Origin: Armatimonadota bacterium
GTDB taxonomy: Bacteria > Armatimonadota > DTGP01 > JAKQQT01
Length of the DNA: 64,000 nucleotides
Direction: 5' to 3'
Assembly: GCA_036504095.1 (NCBI GenBank)
Contig: DASXVS010000042.1
Location: 62,001 to 126,000, forward strand
Part shown: positions 35,797 to 44,551 of the stretch, one piece after another
Layout: every line of letters begins with the position of its first letter
How positions within the stretch are numbered: the stretch's first letter is position 1
Position numbers and translations under genes: made by a program
The notes under the pieces: model-generated
What the model was told of the DNA's origin: nothing
The model's database searches: none
Seen by the model: only the letters and a program-made list of their open reading frames with translations

Positions 35797-36741
35797 TCAA
35801 GGCGCCGGGCGTATGACGCCGAAAATGAAGATCTGGCCGGAATGGAACGTGGCGTTCATCTCGAAGTTCTCGAATGCCTTGCCGCCAGGGATGGGATCGC
35901 TGCTGCTCCAGTAGGCCTTGCGCGCGTTGACAAGCACCCGGAGATCGGGGTCCACGGGTTCCGGTTGGCGCCAGTACTGGGTGAAATTGGGGCCCTCATA
36001 GCGCCACCAGCTTCGCTCTGGGATCTGGCGCGAGAGGCGCCACGCTTCCTTTTCGCTCCCGTCCGCCATCACGATTACGCCGGACTTGTCGCGTTTTAGC
36101 TCTCCCAGCGGGAAGACCGCGTGCCGTGTGAACCCCGTTCCGGGGTCCTCCGGCAGCGCATCGGAGACCGTTGCGGTCCTGTCTTTGAGATGCAGGTTGC
36201 GCAGGCGCTGGAGATTGCCCATAGTGGCCGTGAGGATGCACGTCCTCATCGGGGCGCTGTCCTTTTCCGCGTAGACCTCGAACCGGACCTCCATGGGGCT
36301 GTCCGCCCGCAGTTCCGCGATCAAATACGGGTGAGCTCCGTTCGCGAACTTTTCCATGCGGATCGTTTGCCGGAGGCGGTCCTTCGTGCGTTTCAACGGG
36401 CCGAACCAGAATTTTATGCCCGGCTTGCCGTCGCTGGGGCTCGGCTGAAGCTCGCTGAGGTCGCGCTTCCCCTCCTCGATGCAAGGTTCGACGGCGATGA
36501 AGTTGATCGAGCGCAAGCCGGCGTTTCCGGGCGTCACCGGCAGGACGATGCGGATCAGCCCTCGCGGTACTCCCCCCGGTTCACCCGGCACATAGGCATC
36601 GTGCAGGGCCAGGGTGATTCCGTTCCTTACCGTCCAGTGCGGCCCTGTGCCCAGCGGCTGTGTGAACGGACTCAACGGCGGCGCGGCGCCCGCGGCAACG
36701 GCGGCGGCCAGAAGGAGCAGCAAATAGCAGAGTTCTCTCAT
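35797..36741 (-). CDS. Secreted protein of unknown function in the sugar ABC operon
   Basis: 314 residues from ATG 36741; the frame is open upstream but that part overlaps the permease gene. A leader (LLLLLAAAVAAGA) is followed by a mainly beta protein with NGITLALHDAYVPGEPGGVPRG, WFGPLKRTKDRLRQ and a Trp-rich segment (RSWWRYEG, FTQYWRQP). I recognise no family. It starts 4 bp after the second permease gene and ends the operon, suggesting a periplasmic or surface role in capturing or processing the imported glycan. Confidence 0.75.
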   Translation of the reverse strand: MRELCYLLLLLAAAVAAGAAPPLSPFTQPLGTGPHWTVRNGITLALHDAYVPGEPGGVPRGLIRIVLPVTPGNAGLRSINFIAVEPCIEEGKRDLSELQPSPSDGKPGIKFWFGPLKRTKDRLRQTIRMEKFANGAHPYLIAELRADSPMEVRFEVYAEKDSAPMRTCILTATMGNLQRLRNLHLKDRTATVSDALPEDPGTGFTRHAVFPLGELKRDKSGVIVMADGSEKEAWRLSRQIPERSWWRYEGPNFTQYWRQPEPVDPDLRVLVNARKAYWSSSDPIPGGKAFENFEMNATFHSGQIFIFGVIRPAP

Positions 36742-36745
36742 GGTT

Positions 36746-37627
36746 TCAGCCTTTGATGCCGCCCAGGGCGATGCCTTCCACCAGGAACCGCTGGGCAAAG
36801 ATGTAGACGATGAGAACCGGAAATACAACGAAGCAGGCCCCGGCCATCAGGAGCGGCCAGCTCATGACGTAATGGCCCGAAGAGAGGGCGGAGATCGCCA
36901 GCGGCAACGTGCGCATCTCGTCGCTCTTCACCACGATAAGGGGCCAGAGGAAGTCGTTCCAGGTACCCAGGAATGTGAAGATGGACAACGTCGCCAGCGC
37001 CGGTTTGGCCAACGGGGTGATGATGCGCCACCAGATGGCGAGCTCCGAAGCGCCGTCCATGCGCGCGGCGTCCATATAGTCGCCCGGGATGGTGATCATG
37101 AACTGCCGCAGGAAGAAGATGCCGAACGCGGACGCGAATCCCGGCACCGTCAGGCCCGCGTACGAGTCCAGCCACCCGAGGTGCTTCATCAGCAGAAAGC
37201 ACGGGATCATGGTGATCTGGCCCGGGATCATCATCGTGGCCAGCACCGCGATGAACAGGGCGTGTGCGCCGCGAAACTGGTATTTTGCGAAGCCGAAGGC
37301 GGCAAGGCTGTTCAGCAGCAGGCTCATGCCCATAACCGAGAAACTCACCACCGCGCTGTTGAAGAAAAAGCGGCCGAACGGGGCGATCTGCCACGCATCC
37401 CGGTAGTTCTGCCACTGCGGCGGCCAGGGCAGGATCTTGGGCGGCCACAGGAACGCCTGGGCATCGGTTTTCAGCGATGTGGACACCATCCAGAGAAACG
37501 GCAGCACCATCGTGAGCGCGCCGGCCACCACCAGTAACCAGATGAGCGCCCGCATTGCGGTTCTGCCCAGCGGGAGACGCCGTACCCGCGCGGGCTTCGT
37601 CCCGGCTGAGAGAGGGATTACTGCCAT
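36746..37627 (-). CDS. Sugar ABC transporter permease (MalG/CUT1 type)
   Basis: 293 residues from ATG 37627, which overlaps the preceding permease stop by 10 bp; the long open frame further upstream belongs to the other permease in another frame. Six transmembrane helices and the EAA loop (PGDYMDAARMDGASELAIWW, about 190-210) that docks the ATPase mark the MalG family. The C-terminus ends VEGIALGGIKG, typical of this group. No ATPase gene is present, so a shared MsmK-like ATPase encoded elsewhere must power the importer. Confidence 0.93.
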   Translation of the reverse strand: MAVIPLSAGTKPARVRRLPLGRTAMRALIWLLVVAGALTMVLPFLWMVSTSLKTDAQAFLWPPKILPWPPQWQNYRDAWQIAPFGRFFFNSAVVSFSVMGMSLLLNSLAAFGFAKYQFRGAHALFIAVLATMMIPGQITMIPCFLLMKHLGWLDSYAGLTVPGFASAFGIFFLRQFMITIPGDYMDAARMDGASELAIWWRIITPLAKPALATLSIFTFLGTWNDFLWPLIVVKSDEMRTLPLAISALSSGHYVMSWPLLMAGACFVVFPVLIVYIFAQRFLVEGIALGGIKG

Positions 37628-38562
37628 GTGGACATCCTCCGGTTGAAGAAGCGCCATTGAACGAGCGTCAGGCAGAGGACGATCACAAACAACAGGACCG
37701 CGAGCGCCGATGCGTAGCCCATCTCCAGGTTCTGGAAGCCGGTTTGCCAGAGGTAGAACAGGTATACACGCGTGCGGTCCAGCGGGCCGCCGCCTGTCAT
37801 GATGTAAACGCTCTGGAACACCTGGAACCCGCCAATGACGCCCATCATGGTGAGGAACATCGTGGTGGGCGTGAGCAGCGGCCAGGTGACGTGCCGGAAC
37901 TGCTGCCACGCGCCGGCGCCGTCGATCCGCGCGGCTTCGTAGACCTCGCCGGGAACGGAGCGAAGGCCGGCCATGTACACGAGGACACTGAAGCCCAATC
38001 CGTGCCATACCGCCACCATCGCCACGCACGGCATCGCCAGGTTCGGGTTGCTGAGCCAGCCCTGGCCGGGCAGCCCGATCCCGCGAAGGCCGGCGTTTAC
38101 GAGGCCATACTCGGGGTTCAGCAGCCACTCCCATACGAAGGCCACGGCCACCAGGCTGGTAATATTCGGCAGAAAGTAGATGCCCCGTGTGACAGACCTG
38201 CCGGCGAACCACTTTTCGTTCAGCGCCAGGGCAACGATCAACGAGAGTATCAGGCCGGCGGGCAGCGTGAGGGCGACGTACAGGACCGTATTGAGGAGCG
38301 TGCTTCGAACCAGCGGGTCTTCCGCGAGGCGCCGGTAATTGGCGGCCCCGACAAAGCGGGCGGGCAGGATGCCGTCAAAACCTGTGAAGCTGAGCACGAT
38401 GCCCCACACGCAAGGCAGCACGACGAACACGCAGATGATGAGGAGCGCCGGCGCGATGAAGTCCCAGCCCTCCGAGCCCTTGCGTCGCTTTCGTGGCCTT
38501 TTCGTGCCAACGTTCGGCCGGGTGGACATCACCCTCTTCGTGGCGGGATCCGGATTCGTCAT
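37618..38562 (-). CDS. Sugar ABC transporter permease (MalF/CUT1 type)
   Basis: 314 residues. A basic cytoplasmic N-terminus (TKRPRKRRKG) is followed by six helices (first: FIAPALLIICVFVVLPCVWGI). The EAA loop PGEVYEAARIDGAGAW and GGFQVFQSVYIMTGGGP are hallmarks of CUT1 permeases. It overlaps the binding-protein gene by 4 bp upstream and the second permease by 10 bp downstream. Together they should move a di- or oligosaccharide across the inner membrane. Confidence 0.94.
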   Translation of the reverse strand: MTNPDPATKRVMSTRPNVGTKRPRKRRKGSEGWDFIAPALLIICVFVVLPCVWGIVLSFTGFDGILPARFVGAANYRRLAEDPLVRSTLLNTVLYVALTLPAGLILSLIVALALNEKWFAGRSVTRGIYFLPNITSLVAVAFVWEWLLNPEYGLVNAGLRGIGLPGQGWLSNPNLAMPCVAMVAVWHGLGFSVLVYMAGLRSVPGEVYEAARIDGAGAWQQFRHVTWPLLTPTTMFLTMMGVIGGFQVFQSVYIMTGGGPLDRTRVYLFYLWQTGFQNLEMGYASALAVLLFVIVLCLTLVQWRFFNRRMSTWQ

Positions 38563-39911
38563 GGGTGTGCCTCGTTTTCGCGCGCTTTTCGGATATCGTC
38601 ATTCGTGGCGCGCGCCGCTTCGCGCAGGACCGTGGCTGGGTCCGCGTTTTCCAGCAGCACCCGGTCCACCGCCTCGTTGAGGTGGAGCATCAACTGGCTG
38701 GAATACGGTCCGTCCACCTCCACGGTTGTCCATCCGTTTTCCAGCACTTCGGGTATCCACGCGCATTTCTCTTTCCATTCCGCCTGAGTGGTCAGCGCCG
38801 GAATGCGCCCGGGTGCTCCGGTGACGTTGCGGAACGCGGGAGAGCGAAGGGCGGACCACCGGGCCGGCGGCGCCACCCACAGGTACTGCCAATAACGCGT
38901 GAGCGCGTCGGTGCTGCTCAGGAATTTCGCCAGCTTCCACGCGGCATCCGGATGCCTGCTCTGGCTGCTGACCGCCCAGAAACAGGACGTGCTCACCGAC
39001 ATGGGCCGTTTGCCCCGCGGCAGCGGCGCGACGCCGAAGCGCAGGCCCGGCGCGTTCTTCTTCAGCGAAGGGGTCCGCCAACTGCCGTCGATGAAAAGCG
39101 CCACCTTGCCCTGTTCGAAGAACTTATCCGGCCCCAGACCGCCTCGCTGCGAGTTCGAACGTGTGAGGCTGTATGTGCGCATAAGGCTCTTGTAGTAACG
39201 CAGCGCCTTCACCGCCTCCGGACTGTCGATCACGGTGCGGGTCTGATCCTCGTTCCAGAATCGCCCGCCCGCCTGGTACAGGAACGGCCGGAACGACCAG
39301 CCCCCCCACCCCATGTCCAGTCCGACGACCTCCGGATGCCCGTCCCTGTCTTTGTCCTCCGTCAGGCGCGTGGAGGCCCGCTTGAGATCGTCCCAGGTCC
39401 AGGATGCGTCCGGGTAGCCGATCCCGGCCTTGTCAAACAGTGTCTTGTTGTAGTACAGAGCGAGGATGTTCACGTCCTGCGGCACGCCGAACGTCTGCCC
39501 TTTGTACTGGATTCCCTGCCACGTGACGGGCAGGAAGTCATTGCGGTCGATGCCGTCCGGTCCGTCGATGAACTGATCCAACGGCAGGTTCACGCCCTTG
39601 CGCATCCAAAGCATCGCGAAATCGATGTTCTGGCGCATCACATCCGGGGCGATTCCGCCCGCGTGCGAAAGAAGCAGGCGGTTGGGGTAGTCCTCAAAAT
39701 ACTGGAAGCGCACCTTGATGCCGGGGTTTTCACGCTCGAACTCCGGGATGTAGACCTTGGTGTAGAGGTCGTTCTCCCACGGCATACCCCATACGCTCAT
39801 CTCGATCGTTACAGGCTGCCCTCCGGAAGCCGCGGCGGGGTGGCGGCCGGCGACGACGGCGGCACGGACGATGAGAGCTGCCAGTGCCAGAAGAGTCAGG
39901 GCTCGAAGCAT
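38559..39911 (-). CDS. Sugar ABC transporter substrate-binding protein (CUT1)
   Basis: 450 residues from ATG 39911. The frame opens 52 codons earlier, but that part is unlike protein and overlaps the promoter region. A hydrophobic N-terminus (LTLLALAALIVRAAVVAG) acts as signal or anchor with no lipobox cysteine. The mature protein has the type of fold of MalE-like proteins: PGIKVRFQYFEDYPNRLL, PDVMRQNIDF, GVPQDVNILALYYNKTLFDKAG, FFEQGKVALFIDGSW. The first gene of the importer operon, it is divergent from the GH27 alpha-galactosidase, suggesting a galactoside ligand by context. Confidence 0.92.
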   Translation of the reverse strand: MLRALTLLALAALIVRAAVVAGRHPAAASGGQPVTIEMSVWGMPWENDLYTKVYIPEFERENPGIKVRFQYFEDYPNRLLLSHAGGIAPDVMRQNIDFAMLWMRKGVNLPLDQFIDGPDGIDRNDFLPVTWQGIQYKGQTFGVPQDVNILALYYNKTLFDKAGIGYPDASWTWDDLKRASTRLTEDKDRDGHPEVVGLDMGWGGWSFRPFLYQAGGRFWNEDQTRTVIDSPEAVKALRYYKSLMRTYSLTRSNSQRGGLGPDKFFEQGKVALFIDGSWRTPSLKKNAPGLRFGVAPLPRGKRPMSVSTSCFWAVSSQSRHPDAAWKLAKFLSSTDALTRYWQYLWVAPPARWSALRSPAFRNVTGAPGRIPALTTQAEWKEKCAWIPEVLENGWTTVEVDGPYSSQLMLHLNEAVDRVLLENADPATVLREAARATNDDIRKARENEAHP

Positions 39912-40026
39912 TTTTACACTCACAGTGGGCGGGGCGTCCCCGTTTGGGGGCGCCGGCACAAACGGTACCGGGCGGGGGCCGACAGCGCGAAATCGCAGCC
40001 GGACAGAAAACGGACCGCCTCTCGAT

Positions 40027-40070
40027 TTCACTGGCGCCACGCTCGGTTGTATACTCTCGATTATCAAGAG
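40027..40070 (+). promoter_or_regulatory. Candidate promoter with overlapping operator palindrome for the GH27 gene
   Basis: TTCACT (40027-40032), a 17-bp spacer and TATACT (40050-40055) form a plausible plus-strand promoter. A 17-bp inverted repeat, CTCTCGATTATCAAGAG with one mismatched pair, covers 40054-40070, right over the start-site region. A repressor bound there would control GH27 and could also affect the divergent ABC operon, which starts at 39911. Confidence 0.5.
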
Positions 40071-40203
40071 CTGAGATCGGGAAGGTCAACCCCGGCACCC
40101 GCCTGCGATTGATGCTCGCCGCAATGCAGGCTGAAATCGGCTCGGTAATTGCCCTGTTGCCGGGCGAGCGATCATGAGGGATGAGTTCAGAAAGGCGAAT
40201 ACC

Positions 40204-42183
40204 ATGCGCGGAATCCTACCCCTGGCAGCTCTCCTGGCCGCCGGGATCCTGGCCCCTTCCCGGGCACAATCAACCGCAACGACCCTCTGGCTGGAGGACA
40301 TGGATCTGGCGCCCGCGTCGCAGTCGTATGGGCGGCCGCACATCCGGAAGACCATCATCGACAAGCCGATCACGCTGGGCGGCAGGGTTTTCGATCACGG
40401 AGTGGGGGCGCATGCCAGATTCACATTGCGGGTACGTTTGTCCGGAAGCCCGTGCCGGTTCTCTTCGATTGTGGGGGTTGACGATGAGACGGTGAAGTTG
40501 GGATCCGTGCGATTCAAGGCGACCGTGGACGGCAAGTTGGCCGTGGACTCCGGCGTTTTGAAGGGTGGCGACGCACCGAAGGCGATCTCACTGAACCTCG
40601 CGGGCGCCCACGAACTGCTCCTCGTGGTCGGGGATGCCGGCGACGGCATTGCCTACGATCACGCGGACTGGGCGGATGCTCGCTTTGACTACTCCGGCGC
40701 GCCGCCGGAAACCGTGGCGGAACCGCGCGAGGTGGCCGTCAGCCTCACTCCAAAGCCCTCACCAAAGCCACGCGTCAATGGGCCGAAGGCGTTCGGGGTA
40801 CGCCCCAACGCTCCGTTCCTGTACACAATCCCGGCGACCGGCAGGCTCCCAATGAACTATTCGGCCTCCGGGCTGCCGAAAGGGCTGAAGGTGGACGCGA
40901 AAACCGGGCGTATTTCCGGATGCGTTGCCGCGCGGGGAACCTACAACGCCACGCTCATCGCGCGCAACGCCCTGGGGGTCTCGAAGCGCCCATTCCGAAT
41001 CGTCGTGGGTGATACCCTCGCTCTCACGCCGCCGATGGGTTGGAACTCGTGGTACTGCTTTCTGAATCGTGTGACTGACAAGGATGTCCGCGCCGCCGCC
41101 GATGCGATGGTCCGCACCGGGATGATCGATCACGGCTACTCATACGTGAACATCGACGATTGCTGGGCCATTAAACCGAACTCTTCGGACCCCGCGCTGT
41201 CCGGAGAGCCGCGCGACGCGGAGGGACGCATCAACAGCAACAAGCGATTCCCTGACATGAAGGCGCTCACCGACTACATCCATGCGAAGGGCCTGAAGAC
41301 CGGGATTTACAGTTCGCCGGGGCCTCTCACGTGCGCCGGCTTCGTGGGCAGTTATCAGCACGAGGAGCAGGACGCCCGCCGGTTTTCGGACTGGGGCTTC
41401 GATTTCCTGAAATATGACTGGTGTAGCATGACACAGGTGTCCGGCGGCCTTGAGCTCTCGAAACTCGAGAAGCCCTACCGGCAGATGTCCGCTATTTTGA
41501 AGCGACAACCGCGCGACATCGTGCTCAACCTGTGCCAGTATGGCATGGGCGACGTGTGGAAATGGGGCCGTGACGTTGGCGGAAACTCCTGGCGCACCAC
41601 CGGCGATCTGGGGGCTGCAACCAGCCTGGCGGATAGCATGTACGCTATCGGCCTGGGCCAGAACGGACTGGAGAAATGGGCCGGCCCGGGCCACTGGAAC
41701 GATCCGGACTACCTCCTGATAGGCACCATCACGTGGGAGGGCGCGATGCGCCCAACCCCGCTGACTCCGAACGAACAGTACACCTACGTATCGCTGTGGG
41801 CTGTGCTGGCCGCGCCGATGTTCTTCAGCGGCGACATGACCCGCCTCGACGCTTTCACCCTCAGCCTTCTCACCAATGACGAGGTCCTGGACGTTGATCT
41901 GGACCGCCTCGGCCGGCAGGGCCGCCGCGTGTGGAAGGGTGAGGACGCTCAGGTGTGGGCGCGCTTCCTGGAGGACGGTACCCGGGCCGTGGCCCTCCTG
42001 AACACGGGCGAGGCTCCGGTGAAAGTGACAGCCCGCTTCGCCGACTTCGGGATGAGAGGCACGCAACCTGTCCGGGACCTCTGGCGCCAGAGGGCGGTCG
42101 GGCGCTTCAACGGCTCCTATTCGGCGGTCGTTCCGCGTCACGGTGTGGTATTCGTAAAGGTGGGATCACCGGCGCATGAATGA
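40204..42183 (+). CDS. GH27 alpha-galactosidase with NPCBM domain, secreted
   Basis: 659 residues from ATG 40204. A leader (LPLAALLAAGILAPSRAQ) precedes an NPCBM-type sugar-binding domain (about 25-165; FDHGVGAHARFTLRV). An Ig-like putative domain follows (about 195-268; GLPKGLKVDAKTGRISG). The GH27 barrel (272-560) has TPPMGWNSW, NIDDCW, nucleophile D405 in FLKYDWCS and acid/base D468 in RTTGDL; a beta C-terminal domain ends the protein. It should remove terminal alpha-galactose (or beta-L-arabinopyranose, as some GH27 do). It is divergent from the sugar importer. Confidence 0.94.
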   Translation: MRGILPLAALLAAGILAPSRAQSTATTLWLEDMDLAPASQSYGRPHIRKTIIDKPITLGGRVFDHGVGAHARFTLRVRLSGSPCRFSSIVGVDDETVKLGSVRFKATVDGKLAVDSGVLKGGDAPKAISLNLAGAHELLLVVGDAGDGIAYDHADWADARFDYSGAPPETVAEPREVAVSLTPKPSPKPRVNGPKAFGVRPNAPFLYTIPATGRLPMNYSASGLPKGLKVDAKTGRISGCVAARGTYNATLIARNALGVSKRPFRIVVGDTLALTPPMGWNSWYCFLNRVTDKDVRAAADAMVRTGMIDHGYSYVNIDDCWAIKPNSSDPALSGEPRDAEGRINSNKRFPDMKALTDYIHAKGLKTGIYSSPGPLTCAGFVGSYQHEEQDARRFSDWGFDFLKYDWCSMTQVSGGLELSKLEKPYRQMSAILKRQPRDIVLNLCQYGMGDVWKWGRDVGGNSWRTTGDLGAATSLADSMYAIGLGQNGLEKWAGPGHWNDPDYLLIGTITWEGAMRPTPLTPNEQYTYVSLWAVLAAPMFFSGDMTRLDAFTLSLLTNDEVLDVDLDRLGRQGRRVWKGEDAQVWARFLEDGTRAVALLNTGEAPVKVTARFADFGMRGTQPVRDLWRQRAVGRFNGSYSAVVPRHGVVFVKVGSPAHE

Positions 42184-42195
42184 GCATGGCGTCCC

Positions 42196-43806
42196 CTACT
42201 TTCGCCCGGAGACCGCGCCTTTTGCCGCCAGCGGGTACCGTTCCAGGTACTCTTCGTAGGTGCCCAGGTAATCCAGGATGCCTTCCGCGGTGAACGCCAG
42301 GATACGGGTGGCGACGGTTGAGATCAGGTCGCGGTCGTGGCTCACGAGGAGCACGGTGCCGTCGAATTGGGCGAGGCCTTCAGAGAGCGCGTTCACTGAT
42401 TCCAGGTCCAGGTGATTGGTCGGCTCGTCGAAGACCAGGACGGGCGCTTGTTGAAGCATGAGGCGCGCCAGCAGGAGGCGGGCGGTCTCGCCGCCGCTCA
42501 GAACCTCGGTGCTCTTCAGGGCGTCATCGCCGGTAAACAGCATCCGGCCCAGAAGGGCCCGCACGCTCTGCGGTTCGCCGTTGGGCTCATAGCGCAGCAG
42601 CCAGTCGCCCATTGCCACGCCGGGCTCGATCTGGCCAGCCGTGTCCTGCGGGTAGTAGCCCTGGACCATCCCGTTGCCCCACTTCACCTCCCCGGCGTCG
42701 AGCGGGACCTCGCCCAGCAGGCAGCGGATGAGCGTCGTTTTGCCGACGCCGTTTCCGCCGATGATGGCGACTTTGTCGCCGCGCATCACATCCAGGTTGA
42801 GGCCTTCGAAGATGGTGTTGCCATCGAAGGTCTTGGCGATGTCCCTGGCCGTCACCACCTCGCGGCCGCTGGGTTTGTTCTGCTCGAAGCGGATATAGGG
42901 GCGCTGGATGTTGGAGCGCTTCAGGTCCTCCGGCGCCAGCCGCAGGATCTCCTTCTTGCGGCTCTGCACCTGGCTGCTCCGCTGGCCGGCGCCGAAGCGG
43001 GCAACGAACTCCTGCAACTGCGCGATCTTCTTTTCCTTGGATCTGTTTTCCGACTCGATGCTGCTGCGGGCCTGGGCCTTCGCCGCAACCATATCGTCAT
43101 AGCCGCCCGGGTAGATGATGATGGTGTCGTAGTCGATATCGGCGATATGCGTGCAGACGGCGTTGAGGAAATGGCGGTCGTGGCTGATCACGATGAGCAC
43201 ACCGTCGTAGTCGTGCAGGAAATCCTCCAGCCAATGGATGGAGTCGAGGTCCATGTGGTTGGTCGGCTCATCCAGGAGGAGCGCCTGCGGGCCGCCGAAC
43301 ATGGCCTGGGCCAGCAGCACCCGGAATTTGATATCCGTGGGCAGCGTGAACATCAGGTCTTCATGGCGGTCGTCCGAGAGGCCGATGCCGCGCAGGAGTT
43401 CGGCGGCCTCCACCTCTGCCATGTAGCCGTTCTCGTCCGAGATGATCTCCTCCACCTCGCCGAGGCGCGCCATCTTCTCAGTGGAGAAATCGCCGGCTTC
43501 ATAGAGCTCGTCGCGCTCTTTCATCGCGTACCAAAGCGGCCCGTTGCCCATCATGACTGTGTCGATGATGCGTTCCTCGTCGAAGGCGTACTGGTCCTGG
43601 CGCAGCACGCCAACCTTGTTCGGCTTCACGACCGTGCCCTTGTTTGTCGGCTCCACCTCTCCGGAGAGGATCTTCATAAAGGTGGACTTTCCGGCGCCGT
43701 TGGGCCCCGTGAGGGCGTATCGGTTGCCGGACTGGAACTGCACGTTCACCTCATCGAAGAGCGTGCGTCCGCCGTAGGTTTTGGTAACGTTATTGACGAC
43801 AATCAT
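42196..43806 (-). CDS. ABC-F family ATPase (YbiT-like ribosome-associated)
   Basis: 536 residues with two ATP-binding cassettes and no membrane segment. Walker A motifs are GPNGAGKST and GGNGVGKTT; Walker B are LLLDEPTNHMDL and LVFDEPTNHLDL. The second signature is LSGGE, but the first is degenerate (LPTDIKFRVLLAQAMF), as in the YbiT group. The inter-domain linker (about 240-310) has the charged helix (SENRSKEKKIAQLQEFVARF). ABC-F proteins act on ribosomes stalled at particular sequences or by antibiotics. A hairpin with a T-run lies in its leader. Confidence 0.93.
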   Translation of the reverse strand: MIVVNNVTKTYGGRTLFDEVNVQFQSGNRYALTGPNGAGKSTFMKILSGEVEPTNKGTVVKPNKVGVLRQDQYAFDEERIIDTVMMGNGPLWYAMKERDELYEAGDFSTEKMARLGEVEEIISDENGYMAEVEAAELLRGIGLSDDRHEDLMFTLPTDIKFRVLLAQAMFGGPQALLLDEPTNHMDLDSIHWLEDFLHDYDGVLIVISHDRHFLNAVCTHIADIDYDTIIIYPGGYDDMVAAKAQARSSIESENRSKEKKIAQLQEFVARFGAGQRSSQVQSRKKEILRLAPEDLKRSNIQRPYIRFEQNKPSGREVVTARDIAKTFDGNTIFEGLNLDVMRGDKVAIIGGNGVGKTTLIRCLLGEVPLDAGEVKWGNGMVQGYYPQDTAGQIEPGVAMGDWLLRYEPNGEPQSVRALLGRMLFTGDDALKSTEVLSGGETARLLLARLMLQQAPVLVFDEPTNHLDLESVNALSEGLAQFDGTVLLVSHDRDLISTVATRILAFTAEGILDYLGTYEEYLERYPLAAKGAVSGRK

Positions 43807-43839
43807 CTGTTCAGGGCCTGCTTTCCGCGATCAAGACAC

Positions 43840-43866
43840 AAAAAAAGAGACGCGCTCCGCGCGTCT
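43840..43866 (-). terminator. Rho-independent terminator in the leader of the ABC-F gene
   Basis: On the minus strand AGACGCGC, loop, GCGCGTCT (43866-43848) forms a perfect 8-bp stem followed one base later by seven Ts (43846-43840). It lies 34 bp upstream of the ABC-F ATG. It either stops transcription coming from the IS66 remnant or acts as an attenuator for the ABC-F gene. Confidence 0.75.
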
Positions 43867-43877
43867 GTGCGACTTCC

Positions 43878-43883
43878 ATTATA
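43878..43883 (-). promoter_or_regulatory. -10 box upstream of the ABC-F gene
   Basis: A perfect TATAAT is present on the minus strand at 43883-43878, but no good -35 is found at 16-18 bp. Transcription from here would begin directly before the terminator hairpin. Confidence 0.4.
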
Positions 43884-43909
43884 ACAGAGATCCGCGGCCG
43901 AGTGTGGTG

Positions 43910-44500
43910 TCATTTGGCAGGAAAGAGTTCAGGGTCGGTGAGAGCGAGGGGACGGAGCAGTTGCGTGCGCGGCCGATTGAAGATATTCTGGCAAGCCTGG
44001 AGAAGATCGAGTCCTTGGGCCTGCCAGGTACCGAAGAGGCTCCTCAGGACCGTCTTGGTGTTCGAGCCCTTCTTGAAGCGGGCGCAGCCGCTGACCTTAC
44101 GAGCGATGACGAAGGGCCTAATCGCCCGCTCGGCGGCGTTGTTCTCGCTTGGAACCTCGCTGTACTCAACAAAGGTGAACAACTCCGAAGTGACCACCGT
44201 GGCATCGTCCGGATTCTGTTCCATCAACGCCCACAAATCGCGCAGAAGGTGCACCCAGCACCGTTGGTGCAGTCCTGTGGAATCGGTACCCGCCGCAGAC
44301 GGGGTACACATCGCTTCGGGCACACACCGCACCAACGCGCCATCACACGGTGGTGACGGATCATCACCGGCATCTGTGGTATCTCGATCACTTCCGGTGT
44401 CCGATACAGGCTCCCGCCCGAAAGTCTCCGGCCGCAGTCTTCACCCACATCGCACGCGTGAACCACCACTCACCGCGGCTGGTCGCCCAATGTCGCGATT
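43910..44500 (-). pseudogene. IS66 transposase remnant: zinc-finger and C-terminal part, frameshifted and internally deleted
   Basis: Two minus-strand frames carry IS66 homology. The first (44469-44224) has the zinc-binding segment GEDCGRRLSG ... EVIEIP ... WCGVCPKRC. The second (44335-43910) has the end of the catalytic domain: CWVHLLRDLWAL, SENNAAERAIRPFVIARK and the conserved GSNTKTVLRSLFGTW. Between the zinc finger and CWVHLL about 200 residues of the DDE domain are missing, and the frame changes. A stop codon also precedes the zinc finger. It cannot encode an active transposase. The N-terminal part lies 1.6 kb away at 46035-46283. Confidence 0.8.
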
Positions 44501-44551
44501 ATTAGCCCGCCTGTTTCATCGGACAATGTGGCGGTGGGCTTGTCCGGGGCG

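Noticed and set aside
37628-38212. N-terminal extension of the MalG-type permease
   Set aside because: The frame is open for 195 codons upstream, but this overlaps the whole MalF-type permease gene and lacks protein features; ATG 37627 gives the normal family length.
43806-43879. Leader peptide frame (22 codons) spanning the terminator before the ABC-F gene
   Set aside because: Its ATG overlaps the only visible -10 box, so it would not be in the transcript from that promoter.
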